From: Imperialibacter roseus
GTDB taxonomy: Bacteria > Bacteroidota > Bacteroidia > Cytophagales > Cyclobacteriaceae
Assembly (NCBI RefSeq): GCF_032999765.1
Contig: NZ_CP136051.1
Coordinates: forward strand, 5,288,501-5,352,500
DNA: 64,000 nt
Direction: 5' to 3'
The notes below the pieces were generated by a model. That model had not been told where the DNA came from and did no database searches. It saw nothing but the letters and a program-made list of their open reading frames with translations. Below are positions 8,948 through 17,317 of the stretch, piece by piece (within the stretch, counting starts at the first letter, position 1; the number at the start of each line of letters is the position of its first letter). Both the position numbers and the translations under genes were made by a program.

Positions 8948-9286
8948 TTAATGGACAATTCCGCATTCCTTGCAAAATTTACGTTTGCCTAGGGGCCTTT
9001 TCTTAGGCGGCTTCTTGTGTCCGAAGTAGGACTGATCGGAATACTGAGGCTTTTCCATCTCCTTGGAAGCTTTTTTGTAGGCCTTGGCATTGTCCTTCAT
9101 CCGCTGCTCATATTCTTCGATAAGCTGGTCCTTCTTGCTCTTCTTTTTCTTCTTTACCTTCTTTATCTTTTGAGTGGAGTTGTACTGCGAACCTTGCTTT
9201 TGGGCAGTATTTACTTCCCTTGACGATTGGGCGGAGGCCCCCCAGCTGAGAAAAAACAAAAAGACGATTACACCAAAATACTTCAT
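8948..9286 (-). CDS. Small secreted Lys-rich protein with C-terminal CxxCxxxH
   Basis: I chose the internal ATG at 9286 because it opens a clean signal peptide (MKYFGVIVFLFFLSWGASAQ), whereas the upstream ATG at 9310 adds eight residues in front of it. The mature part, about 92 residues, is extremely basic: a KIKKVKKKKKSKK block followed by a helical charged stretch (EEYEQRMKDNAKAYKKASK) and a Pro/Lys-rich tail ending in KFCKECGIVH. The final CxxCxxxH could bind a metal ion, but only three ligands are visible. Function unknown; it could bind nucleic acid, polyanionic polysaccharide or the cell surface. The neighbours give no clue. Confidence 0.7.
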   Translation of the reverse strand: MKYFGVIVFLFFLSWGASAQSSREVNTAQKQGSQYNSTQKIKKVKKKKKSKKDQLIEEYEQRMKDNAKAYKKASKEMEKPQYSDQSYFGHKKPPKKRPLGKRKFCKECGIVH

Positions 9287-9358
9287 ACACCAAAGATTAT
9301 AATTATACATAACACTGCCTAATTAACGGGCTATGTTTGAATATATTACCCTCAAATC

Positions 9359-9832
9359 TCAGGCGGCTTTGTCATCAGAAATAGCAGTGGCATCCATGAG
9401 TGTAGCTGCGGATGCTATCTCGAAGTTATGAACTATTTTGGTCATGATACGATGCAAATGCACATAGTCTCCTTCATTCAGTCCTTCCCAACCCTGGTTT
9501 CGAAAGTCATCCACCACCGGTCTGAGTTGCGAAATAAGCGCCTCTCCCTCAGCAGTTAATCCAACGCTGAATTTCCTCCTGTCATTGGGGTCGGCTTTTC
9601 TCACCACAAGGCCCTTTTGGCCAAGCAGGTCTATGATACGGGTGACAGTCGGGGGGTCTTTGTAAACCGCTTCCACAACCGCTACCTGCGACTTGGGGCC
9701 TTCCGATAGTTGATCGAGAACTACCCACTGGTCAACCGTTAAGTCTGCTCCCGAGAGCTGCAATTTTCGCTGCAATGCTTGCTTTATTTGGCGGGAGGCT
9801 ACTTCAATAAGAAATCCATATTTATTCTGCAT
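9359..9832 (-). CDS. MarR-family transcriptional regulator
   Basis: 157 residues. Winged-helix DNA-binding protein: the recognition helix region is about residues 50-75 (SQVAVVEAVYKDPPTVTRIIDLLGQKGLV), and the wing contains the MarR hallmark KADPNDRRKFSVGLT. It lies 21 bp after the hppD gene and is surely co-transcribed with it, so it is a good candidate to control hppD in response to an aromatic ligand such as a tyrosine breakdown product. A perfect palindrome in the hppD leader (11007-11021) is a plausible binding site, which would make the operon autoregulated. The ligand is inference. Confidence 0.92.
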   Translation of the reverse strand: MQNKYGFLIEVASRQIKQALQRKLQLSGADLTVDQWVVLDQLSEGPKSQVAVVEAVYKDPPTVTRIIDLLGQKGLVVRKADPNDRRKFSVGLTAEGEALISQLRPVVDDFRNQGWEGLNEGDYVHLHRIMTKIVHNFEIASAATLMDATAISDDKAA

Positions 9833-9853
9833 GTGTCGGCAATTGTAGGGGAA

Positions 9854-10987
9854 CTACAATGTCCCCCTTAGCTCTTGTTCTCGCTCTATAGCTTCAAATA
9901 ATGCCTTGAAGTTTCCTTTTCCAAACGACCTGGCCCCTTTTCTTTGGATGATCTCAAAAAACATAGTCGGCCGAGGCTCCACAGGCTTGGTGAATATCTG
10001 CAATAAATAGCCCTCATCGTCTCTGTCGACAAGGATCCCGAGTTTCTTCAAAGGTTCCAAATCTTCATCAATATGGCCTACCCTGTCGAGCAGGTCGTCG
10101 TAGTAGGTAGTAGGCACATTTAGAAACTCGACTCCTCTGTTCTGAAGCTGAGTAACCGTTTCAATGATATCATCAGTGGCTACGGCTATGTGCTGAATGC
10201 CTGACCCGTTATAGAAATCCAGGTACTCCTCCACCTGCGATTTTTTCGCACCGTCGGCTGGCTCATTGATCGGGAACTTTACCCTTCCATTGCCATTGCT
10301 CATTACTTTGCTCATCAGCGCAGTGTATTCTGTAGAAATGTCCTTGTCATCGAAAGACACCAGCTGAGCAAATCCCATCACGTTGGCATAAAAATCGACC
10401 CACTGATTCATTTCCCCCCAGCCTACATTGCCCACCATGTGATCAACATATTTTAAGCCAATGGGTTTAGGGTTGTAGCTGCTCTTCCATGGCTTAAAGC
10501 CCGGCAGAAAAACGCCAGAATAGTTTTTCCTTTCCACAAAAATGTGAACAGTGTCTCCATAAGTATAAATGCCTGAGCGAACCACCTCGCCATTTTCGTC
10601 CTTTTCAACTTGCGGCTCCATGAATGGCTTTGCTCCCCTTGCCGTTGTTTCTTCGAAAGCTTTAGCTGCGTCTTCCACCCAAAGTGCTACCACCTTCACG
10701 CCATCTCCATGCTTATCAATGTGTCTGCCGATTTCGGTATCTGCCCTTAAGGGGGTTGTCAGCACCAGGCGTATTTTGTCCTGCACCAGCACATAGGAAG
10801 TCCTGTCCTTCACACCTGTCTCCAGCCCGCAAAAAGCCAGCGACTGAAAGCCAAAGGCAGTTTTGTAATAGTGAGCTGCCTGCAAAGCATTACCAACATA
10901 AAGCTCCAGATAGTCGGTGCCCAAAAGTGGCAAAAAGTCCTCCGGTGCCTCAATGGTGTTTTGATGAGAATGATCTAAAATGTTCAT
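9854..10987 (-). CDS. hppD: 4-hydroxyphenylpyruvate dioxygenase
   Basis: 377 residues, full length. Converts 4-hydroxyphenylpyruvate to homogentisate with Fe(II) and O2, the second step of tyrosine catabolism. It has two vicinal-oxygen-chelate domains. The iron ligands are visible: H183 (VDHMVGNV), H266 (GIQHIAVATDD) and E345 (MFFEIIQRKG). The C-terminal RSFGKGNFKALFEAIEREQ motif that closes the active site is intact. Homogentisate dioxygenase and fumarylacetoacetase are not in the window. It heads a two-gene operon with the marR gene and has a palindromic candidate operator upstream. Confidence 0.97.
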   Translation of the reverse strand: MNILDHSHQNTIEAPEDFLPLLGTDYLELYVGNALQAAHYYKTAFGFQSLAFCGLETGVKDRTSYVLVQDKIRLVLTTPLRADTEIGRHIDKHGDGVKVVALWVEDAAKAFEETTARGAKPFMEPQVEKDENGEVVRSGIYTYGDTVHIFVERKNYSGVFLPGFKPWKSSYNPKPIGLKYVDHMVGNVGWGEMNQWVDFYANVMGFAQLVSFDDKDISTEYTALMSKVMSNGNGRVKFPINEPADGAKKSQVEEYLDFYNGSGIQHIAVATDDIIETVTQLQNRGVEFLNVPTTYYDDLLDRVGHIDEDLEPLKKLGILVDRDDEGYLLQIFTKPVEPRPTMFFEIIQRKGARSFGKGNFKALFEAIEREQELRGTL

Positions 10988-11002
10988 AATGGGTATATTG
11001 TT

Positions 11003-11028
11003 GTTATACTAACTATTAGTAATATAAC
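11003..11028 (-). promoter_or_regulatory. Palindrome in the hppD-marR leader, candidate MarR operator
   Basis: The core TACTAACTATTAGTA (11007-11021) is a perfect 6-3-6 inverted repeat. Outside it, GTTATA and TATAAC (11003-11008, 11023-11028) extend a looser symmetry. It starts 16 bp upstream of the hppD ATG, the usual size and place for a MarR site. That the adjacent MarR protein binds it is inference. Confidence 0.6.
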
Positions 11029-11154
11029 AAAAATAATCTTTTGCACCGAAGTTTCAAAACGGCTAAGTTCACACTCTCTAAATACCGTTCCTATAAGCTG
11101 TTATGCCCCGGCCTTTCAATCTTTCGTAATTAGTTATGCTATAAAATCTATCTC

Positions 11155-12267
11155 ATGAAGAAACTCTTACTTACCGTTGCCTCTGGTCTCTTTGTTTTCT
11201 CGCAAGCTTCGGCACAAAAAGTGGATACGGAAATGATCATGGACTGGGAGAAATATGATCCCCCATCAACACTTGTGGTGCCGGAACACCCGTTGACAAA
11301 ATCGAAGTATCCATTTGTTGATGTCCACAATCACCAATTCAGGATGAATCAACAGGATCTTGCTCCTTTGGTGAAGGAAATGGACGACCTGAACATGGGC
11401 GTGATGGTCAATTTGAGTGGAAGAGGTCGGGGAAGCCGGGGCTACCTGCTGGAAGTGCTGGACAACGTAAAGAAAAACTCGCCCAGCAGGTTCATTATCT
11501 TCACCAACCTTGATTTCACAGGCATCGACGACCCTGAATGGGGCAAAAAAGCTGCGGCTTCTCTTGAAGAAGATGTGAAAGCGGGTGCTAATGGGTTGAA
11601 AATTTACAAAAGCCTGGGTTTCAGCGTGACTGATGGTTCCGGAAAAAGAGTAGCTGTAGACGACCCAAGGATCGACCCGGTTTGGGCGAAATGTGGTGAG
11701 CTGGGAATACCCGTGCTGATCCACTCTGCCGATCCAAAGTCGTTCTGGGACGACTATGATGAAAATAACGAGCGGTGGCTTGAGTTAAAAACACACCCGA
11801 ACCGTAAGCGCTCGGCTACTGACCCGGTTCCCTGGGAGCAAATTATTCAGGAGCAACACAATGTTTTCAAAAAGCACAAGAAGACGATCTTCATCAATGC
11901 TCACTTTGGCTGGTACGCCAACGACCTGGCGACCCTTGGCAAGCTGCTGGATGAAATGCCTAATATGTATACCGAAATCGGTGCCATCATCGCTGAGCTA
12001 GGCAGGCAGCCAAGAGCGGCCAAAGCATTTTTCACCAAGTATCAGGACAGAATTTTATTTGGCAAAGACGCTTACAACCCTGAAGAATACTACACTTACT
12101 TCAGAGTGCTGGAAACCGCCGATGAGTACTTTCCTTACTACAAAAGGTACCATGCTTTCTGGAGAATGTATGGGCTAGATTTGCCGGATGAGGTGCTAAA
12201 GAAAGTGTACTATAAGAACGCTCTCAAAATCATTCCTAATATTGATAAGAGTGTGTTTCCTAAGTGA
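11155..12267 (+). CDS. Secreted amidohydrolase (Amidohydro_2 family)
   Basis: 370 residues with a signal peptide (about 1-20, FSQASAQ). A TIM-barrel metal hydrolase: the first metal motif is VDVHNH (H58, H60), a later histidine is in LIHSADPKSF, another in FINAHFGWY, and the catalytic/metal Asp in LFGKDAYNP. The family (PF04909) covers hydrolases and decarboxylases of aromatic and lactone substrates; the true substrate is unknown. The gene is monocistronic, convergent with the cytochrome-LRR gene, with a hairpin between their stops. Export to the periplasm is common for this subgroup in Bacteroidota. Confidence 0.9.
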   Translation: MKKLLLTVASGLFVFSQASAQKVDTEMIMDWEKYDPPSTLVVPEHPLTKSKYPFVDVHNHQFRMNQQDLAPLVKEMDDLNMGVMVNLSGRGRGSRGYLLEVLDNVKKNSPSRFIIFTNLDFTGIDDPEWGKKAAASLEEDVKAGANGLKIYKSLGFSVTDGSGKRVAVDDPRIDPVWAKCGELGIPVLIHSADPKSFWDDYDENNERWLELKTHPNRKRSATDPVPWEQIIQEQHNVFKKHKKTIFINAHFGWYANDLATLGKLLDEMPNMYTEIGAIIAELGRQPRAAKAFFTKYQDRILFGKDAYNPEEYYTYFRVLETADEYFPYYKRYHAFWRMYGLDLPDEVLKKVYYKNALKIIPNIDKSVFPK

Positions 12268-12283
12268 TCGAGACAATTTTTCC

Positions 12284-12311
12284 GGGTGAACATTCGGATG
12301 GATGTTCACCC
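12284..12311. terminator. Hairpin between convergent genes
   Basis: Perfect 10-bp stem GGGTGAACAT / ATGTTCACCC with an 8-nt loop, between the stops at 12267 (+) and 12318 (-). The following plus-strand sequence, TTCTTGC, is a weak T-tract, so termination may be only partly intrinsic. Confidence 0.65.
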
Positions 12312-12317
12312 TTCTTG

Positions 12318-13787
12318 CTAAAAGTACGGCCCCTCTTCAAAAAGAATCTTCAATCCCGGCTTGTTCTTTCTAAGTGCTTCGACCACCTGTGGCGTGCACT
12401 TGGTGCCAAGCAAATACACTTCTTTCAGGCTTGGGAACTTCAATAGGTCCAATGCAACCTTGTCGTCAACTTTAGTGAAAGAGAGGTTGAGTGTTTCAAG
12501 GTTCGGCATTTGCATCAGGTAGATAAATCCTGACCCATCAATATTTGTTTTCTGGAGGTAGAGCTTTTTTACATTAGTCATTTGGCTGATGTGGTATAGC
12601 CCATCGTCATTTATACTGCTGGAGACGATTGAAAGTCGGCTAAAAGCGTCATTGTAAGGCGCCAGCTCACGGAACTGATCATTATTGAAAGGCGCAGGTG
12701 GAAATTTTACCCTCAGGCTAAAAAGACCTGGTTCCAGGCTGTCTGGTTCTATGGCCAGGTTAAGTTTTTTGCCCACGGCTTCCAACTCATTAGTTACCTC
12801 TTTCAATTTCAATTCGGCCATAGCCTGCTTGCGCCGGTACCTGGCCAGCTGTGGAAGCAGTTCATTGGTTACGCTGGCAATCTCGGGTTGTGCCTGTAAC
12901 GCTGTCACTTTCTGCTCCGGAGAGGCCCCAGAAGTAATCCAGTATTTAAGCAATTCAATTTCCTGCTCGCTCATGGGTGACTGCCCTTCCGGAGGCATTA
13001 CGTCATCGTGGTCAGCTGGAAGGGTCACTCTGTTGAAGAGCTCGCTCTGATCCAAATCTTCAGGCGTAATGAGTGCAAGCCCACTGTCGCCTCCTTTCGT
13101 AATACTTTGCAGGGAGCTCATAATGAGTCCCCCTTTTGATCGGGACTGATTGTGGCAGCTCATGCATTTGGCCTGGAAGATTGGGCTAATCATGTCGTCG
13201 TACACCAGCATCTCTTCTACTGTCTTACTACCTGCTGGTTCATCCTGAAAAATAAGGGGAACGTACTCGGTGAGATAGTCCTTGCCATGTGTGATGGAGC
13301 CACCGATATGCCCTGTGAAGCCTATGGATAGATTCGTAAGCACCAGGAGGCCAATATAGAATGGGTAGACCGGTTGAAAGCGCTGAGACAATAAATACAG
13401 CCCGGTTACAAAAAAAACGCCTGCCCCGCTCACAGTAGCTCCCCAAAAATGCTGCTCCATGAGCTCTCCCGAATACTCTCCGCCAACAAAAAGGAAATAG
13501 CCAGCCAAAATAGCAATCAATGCCGTGAAAGCGGAGGCTGCAAGCAACGATAACTGAAGGCCAGTGGCATTGGGAACGAATTTGAACTTAATAGCCAGCT
13601 CCAGCATCAAAGCCAGGATAATAAGGACAATTGGAAAATGCAGCACCAGAGGATGGAACCTCCCCAGCATCAAAAAGATAACTGGCGCCTCAATTTTGCC
13701 AATAAATGGCAATCCCAAAACAAGAACTCCGATAACAAACGAACAAACAACCAGCGCCGGATGCTTAACTAATGCTTCTACTCTCAA
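12318..13787 (-). CDS. Membrane protein: DUF2231-like + c-type cytochrome + leucine-rich repeats
   Basis: 489 residues. Four to five membrane helices fill residues 10-160 (RFHPLVLHFPIVL is typical of DUF2231). One haem-binding site CMSCH (C208-H212) lies in a planctomycete-type cytochrome c domain, with MPPEGQ (about 264) giving a probable Met ligand. After a short coiled-coil (about 300-340) the C-terminus carries leucine-rich repeats (VKKLYLQKTNIDG, LETLNLSFTKVDD, LKEVYLLGTKCT). It is the last gene of a three-gene operon, 29 bp after the DUF1552 gene. It may pass electrons from the periplasm to the membrane; the role of the repeats is unknown. Confidence 0.85.
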   Translation of the reverse strand: MRVEALVKHPALVVCSFVIGVLVLGLPFIGKIEAPVIFLMLGRFHPLVLHFPIVLIILALMLELAIKFKFVPNATGLQLSLLAASAFTALIAILAGYFLFVGGEYSGELMEQHFWGATVSGAGVFFVTGLYLLSQRFQPVYPFYIGLLVLTNLSIGFTGHIGGSITHGKDYLTEYVPLIFQDEPAGSKTVEEMLVYDDMISPIFQAKCMSCHNQSRSKGGLIMSSLQSITKGGDSGLALITPEDLDQSELFNRVTLPADHDDVMPPEGQSPMSEQEIELLKYWITSGASPEQKVTALQAQPEIASVTNELLPQLARYRRKQAMAELKLKEVTNELEAVGKKLNLAIEPDSLEPGLFSLRVKFPPAPFNNDQFRELAPYNDAFSRLSIVSSSINDDGLYHISQMTNVKKLYLQKTNIDGSGFIYLMQMPNLETLNLSFTKVDDKVALDLLKFPSLKEVYLLGTKCTPQVVEALRKNKPGLKILFEEGPYF

Positions 13788-13816
13788 ATGCCAAACTAAT
13801 TATAGGGTCTTGTTAA

Positions 13817-15196
13817 CTATGCCAGTATGTTTGCCAATTTGCCGGTGCTGTCGGCAAAGCTGGTCTTTTCAATGTTCAGTGCCTCCAGCATGGTCACATA
13901 AAGATTGGCCAAAGGGGTTTCTTTTTCATAGATCAGGTTTTGCCCTGGTTTAATTCTTCCCCCAGCCCTGCCAGCCAAAAGCACGGGCAGGTTGCGGGGT
14001 GAGTGTCGGTTGCCGTCCCGCAGGTCAGAACTGAACATGATCATGGAGTTGTCGAACACATTGCTTTCACCTTCCTTCATCGATTTCAGCTTTTCAATGA
14101 AGTAGGCGTACTGCTCCATGTGCCACTGGGTGATCTTGACATATTGCGCCAGCTTCTTCTCATCGTCCATATGGTGGGAAATGGAATGGTGGCCGTCGTT
14201 TACGCCAGGGAGGAAGGAGAAATTACGGTTGCTCACCGAGTTGCCAAACAAAAAGGTGCTTACCCGGGAAGCGTCGCTCCAGAAGGCCAGCGCCATGATG
14301 TCCAGCATCATGCGGGTCTTTTCTGTCACGTCCACTCCGCTGCGCACCTCCGCATATTCTTCAATGTTCTGGTTCAGGCGAATCAGTTCCTTTTTAACGT
14401 CGCCGGTCAGGTTGGCCGCAAACTTTTCCTGATTAGCTCCGTCGGAAATTCTTTTCTCCAGACTGTAAACAGAGTCAAGGTATTCCGTCAGTTTATCCTG
14501 GTCTGACCTGCCAAGGTTTCTCTTGAGGCTTTTCGCATCATCCAGCACGGCGTCGAGCACACTTTGCTTCCACGGATCGTTTTTAATTTTCGCCCCGGGA
14601 ACATACCTCCCAAATAATCTGTCGAATGCCATCTTTGGATCGATCTCCTTGGTTAGCGGTTGCGTTGCTGTTTTCCAGGAGATACTTGAGGCGTACAATC
14701 TCGTCAGCCCCACGTTGATGTCCACGCCGGTAGCAATGCGATCCAGGCCGTATTCTAACGAAGGAAACAATGTATCTCCGCCTACGTGATTGGCGATGAC
14801 CTGGTCGATAGAAACGCCTCCGCTGTTGATATTGTCACCAGTAGTCTGCCGGATTCTGGTAGAAGTAAGAAGATTGGCAGTTTTGGTGTAGTGACCGTCT
14901 GCCGTTCTAAGCGAATTCATATTCATCAGCTCTCCCAGCACGAGAAAATCATCTTGCAGGTGCTTGAGTGGCAGCAGCTGTTGGGTAAACTCATAACCCC
15001 GGCCAACAGCAGCCGGCGTCCAGTGGTGAGGGTGCACGCCGTTTGGCATCACAATAAAGGCTGTTCTCAACGGGGACTTAGACGGAACCGGGGAGCTCAT
15101 GCCAGGTAGCGCCATGGCGTCGAGAAAAGGTAAGGCCATGCAGGCACCCACCCCTTTTAGCATTCGTCTTCTGGATATTTGCCACTTCTTGCTCAT
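13817..15196 (-). CDS. DUF1552 family protein with Tat signal
   Basis: 459 residues. The N-terminus ISRRRMLKGVGACMALPF is a twin-arginine export signal, so the protein is folded in the cytoplasm and exported. The rest matches the DUF1552 family (FIVMPNGVHPHHWTP near residue 47; MIMFSSDLRDGNRHSPRNLPVLLAG near the end), which has no established function and is distantly like alkaline phosphatase/sulfatase folds (the last point is general knowledge, not tested here). It overlaps the DUF1592 gene by 4 bp (ATGA), so translation is coupled. Usually found beside DUF1592 proteins, mostly in Planctomycetes. Confidence 0.9.
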   Translation of the reverse strand: MSKKWQISRRRMLKGVGACMALPFLDAMALPGMSSPVPSKSPLRTAFIVMPNGVHPHHWTPAAVGRGYEFTQQLLPLKHLQDDFLVLGELMNMNSLRTADGHYTKTANLLTSTRIRQTTGDNINSGGVSIDQVIANHVGGDTLFPSLEYGLDRIATGVDINVGLTRLYASSISWKTATQPLTKEIDPKMAFDRLFGRYVPGAKIKNDPWKQSVLDAVLDDAKSLKRNLGRSDQDKLTEYLDSVYSLEKRISDGANQEKFAANLTGDVKKELIRLNQNIEEYAEVRSGVDVTEKTRMMLDIMALAFWSDASRVSTFLFGNSVSNRNFSFLPGVNDGHHSISHHMDDEKKLAQYVKITQWHMEQYAYFIEKLKSMKEGESNVFDNSMIMFSSDLRDGNRHSPRNLPVLLAGRAGGRIKPGQNLIYEKETPLANLYVTMLEALNIEKTSFADSTGKLANILA

Positions 15197-17163
15197 AATA
15201 CTTCATTTATCTTGTCCCTGAAATCATTGATTTTCATTCTGAACGGGTAGCTTTTCACCAATTCGACAATAAATGGATCAGGATTAAAATTATTTTCCAA
15301 TAGAGCTGTTTCCAGCTTTCGAAGTGCTGGCTCGTCTGTAAAAATAGTGCCACGACCTAAAGCATACGAAAGCACTTTTGTCGCCAGGTTTCTCGCTATT
15401 TTTTCTTTTTCGTCCATCAGCAGCACCTTTAACTCAGCGGGCCCATTGAACTCTCTGCCGTCAGCCAAAGTACCTGAGGCATCAATAGCGGCCTTGCCGT
15501 AGCTGTCTCTCCACCGGCCCGTAGCATCAAAGTTCTCCAGGCCCAGGCCCAGCGGATCCATTTTTTGGTGGCAGCTAAAACATCCGGGACTTGAACGGTG
15601 CCTCTCCAGTAGTTTTCTAAGGCCCAGTTCACTATGCGCTCCTTCATCCTCCACCAGCTCAGCCACTTCTGGTGGCGGTGGTGGTGGGGAAATACCCATG
15701 ATCTGTTCCATCACATATTTTCCTCTCAGCACAGGGCTTGTGCGCACAGGTAGTGAAGAAACGGTCAGCACACTGCCCATGCCCATTACCCCACCTCTGT
15801 TGGCATTAGCCAAAAGTACTTTTTTGTATTCATCAGTAAAGTTGCCCTCCACACCATAGAAATCGGCGAGCTTCTGGTTCAGAAACGTGTAATTGCTGTT
15901 GACCAGCTCCATCATGTTCTTGCTGTCAGTCAGCACATAGTAGAAGTATTCCACTGTTTCCCGGTAAAGCGCCTCCCGAAGCGGCATATCAAAGTCCGGA
16001 AACTTCTCAGGGTCTACGATGGGCTGCGTATCAAGTAACTTGTTGATGCCTAGCCACTGCGTGGAAAAGCTTTCTGCAAATCTCTTAGCCTTTGGATCGG
16101 CGAGCATGCGTTTCACCTGGCCTTCCAGCACAAGTGTATCTTGTAGCTTGCCCATGTAGGCCAGGCTGAATAACTCGTCGTCAGGCATACTTGACCACAA
16201 GAAATAAGAAAGCCTTGAGGCCATCTCAAAATCGCTGAGGTAATAGGGCTTACTGTTAGGCGGCTCCTCCTCTGTTCTGTATAGAAAATGAGGCGAAACC
16301 ATCACCATCTTATACACCTGGGCAATACTCTGGTCAAACCTTTGCGGATTATCAAGCGTGTCCATCCCCTGGTACACCTGGGCGAACAAAGTGCTCAGCC
16401 TTTCTTTCTCGTCATCTTTCAAAAACCTCCGGTAGGCCTTGGTAGCAAAAGGGAAAATGGCTTTTTCCGCTGCCAATTGTGCATGTGTACTGCTACTATA
16501 GGAGTCGTCGAAAAGTGATTTTACCCACACAGTTAGCCTGGTCAACCATGAGGGGTCATACTCCTCCGGCGCTATGTTTCTCCACAATTGCTCGTTTTCC
16601 GCCACCCCTTGAAGGATAAGGTCTGCTGCGTCGTAGTACCTTTCCAGTTTCAGGGGCGTGATGAAAAGTGAGCCTCCCTGATTGTCGAAGCCACCACCAC
16701 CGGAACCATCGGAGGGGAAATAGCTTCGGGCATCGAAATCGTAACCCGTCAAGTCTTTGACGGTGTATTGATATTCGGTATGGCTGAGTCGGCGAATAAC
16801 GATTTGGCCTGGCACATGTTCTTTGAGCGAGTTTTGGAGAATGCCGTTGATGCCATCCACAAGCAAGCGGTAGTCTTCCTCGGAAAGAGGTGATTTCGAC
16901 TTCGGTGGCATGGCCCGGCTCTCGATTTGCTCAAGTACCTTGAGCCAAAAGGCGCCGTCTTTGACTACCCTGGCTTTTTCCTTGTAGTTATCAAGGTTGA
17001 CATTGGCCTTGGGCATGTTAGTATTGTGGCATTCTATACACTTCTGCACCAGCATAGGCCGAATCTCGGTATCGTAGTCAAATACCTCCTGCGCTGAGGC
17101 TTTTGTTACAAAAGCGCTCAGCAAAATGGTCAGGCAAAAGCATATAAATTGAGGGTGTTTCAT
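15193..17163 (-). CDS. DUF1592/DUF1588/DUF1585 family protein with two CxxCH motifs
   Basis: 656 residues from the ATG at 17163, preferred over the upstream ATG at 17214 because it opens a proper signal peptide (about residues 1-24, FVTKASAQ). An N-terminal planctomycete cytochrome c domain has CIECH (C42-H46); a second CFSCH (C528-H532) lies in the DUF1588/1585 part (CFSCHQKMDPLGLGLENFD). Between them are the DUF1587, DUF1595 and DUF1592 blocks. First gene of the DUF1592-DUF1552-DUF2231 operon. An extracytoplasmic redox role is likely from the haem motifs, but the reaction is unknown. Confidence 0.9.
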   Translation of the reverse strand: MKHPQFICFCLTILLSAFVTKASAQEVFDYDTEIRPMLVQKCIECHNTNMPKANVNLDNYKEKARVVKDGAFWLKVLEQIESRAMPPKSKSPLSEEDYRLLVDGINGILQNSLKEHVPGQIVIRRLSHTEYQYTVKDLTGYDFDARSYFPSDGSGGGGFDNQGGSLFITPLKLERYYDAADLILQGVAENEQLWRNIAPEEYDPSWLTRLTVWVKSLFDDSYSSSTHAQLAAEKAIFPFATKAYRRFLKDDEKERLSTLFAQVYQGMDTLDNPQRFDQSIAQVYKMVMVSPHFLYRTEEEPPNSKPYYLSDFEMASRLSYFLWSSMPDDELFSLAYMGKLQDTLVLEGQVKRMLADPKAKRFAESFSTQWLGINKLLDTQPIVDPEKFPDFDMPLREALYRETVEYFYYVLTDSKNMMELVNSNYTFLNQKLADFYGVEGNFTDEYKKVLLANANRGGVMGMGSVLTVSSLPVRTSPVLRGKYVMEQIMGISPPPPPPEVAELVEDEGAHSELGLRKLLERHRSSPGCFSCHQKMDPLGLGLENFDATGRWRDSYGKAAIDASGTLADGREFNGPAELKVLLMDEKEKIARNLATKVLSYALGRGTIFTDEPALRKLETALLENNFNPDPFIVELVKSYPFRMKINDFRDKINEVL

Positions 17164-17317
17164 AATTATTTTGCAGGTGTTGGCAGAAAATGTTCCCGCA
17201 CAAATACTCAGCAAGCATCAATTTAGGAATTTTTCCCGCTGCAAACGATATAGATAAGAAGGAGGGCTAAAAAATTATGTGTTCGGAGGATTGAAGTGAT
17301 TGCGAATAGGCTGGTCG

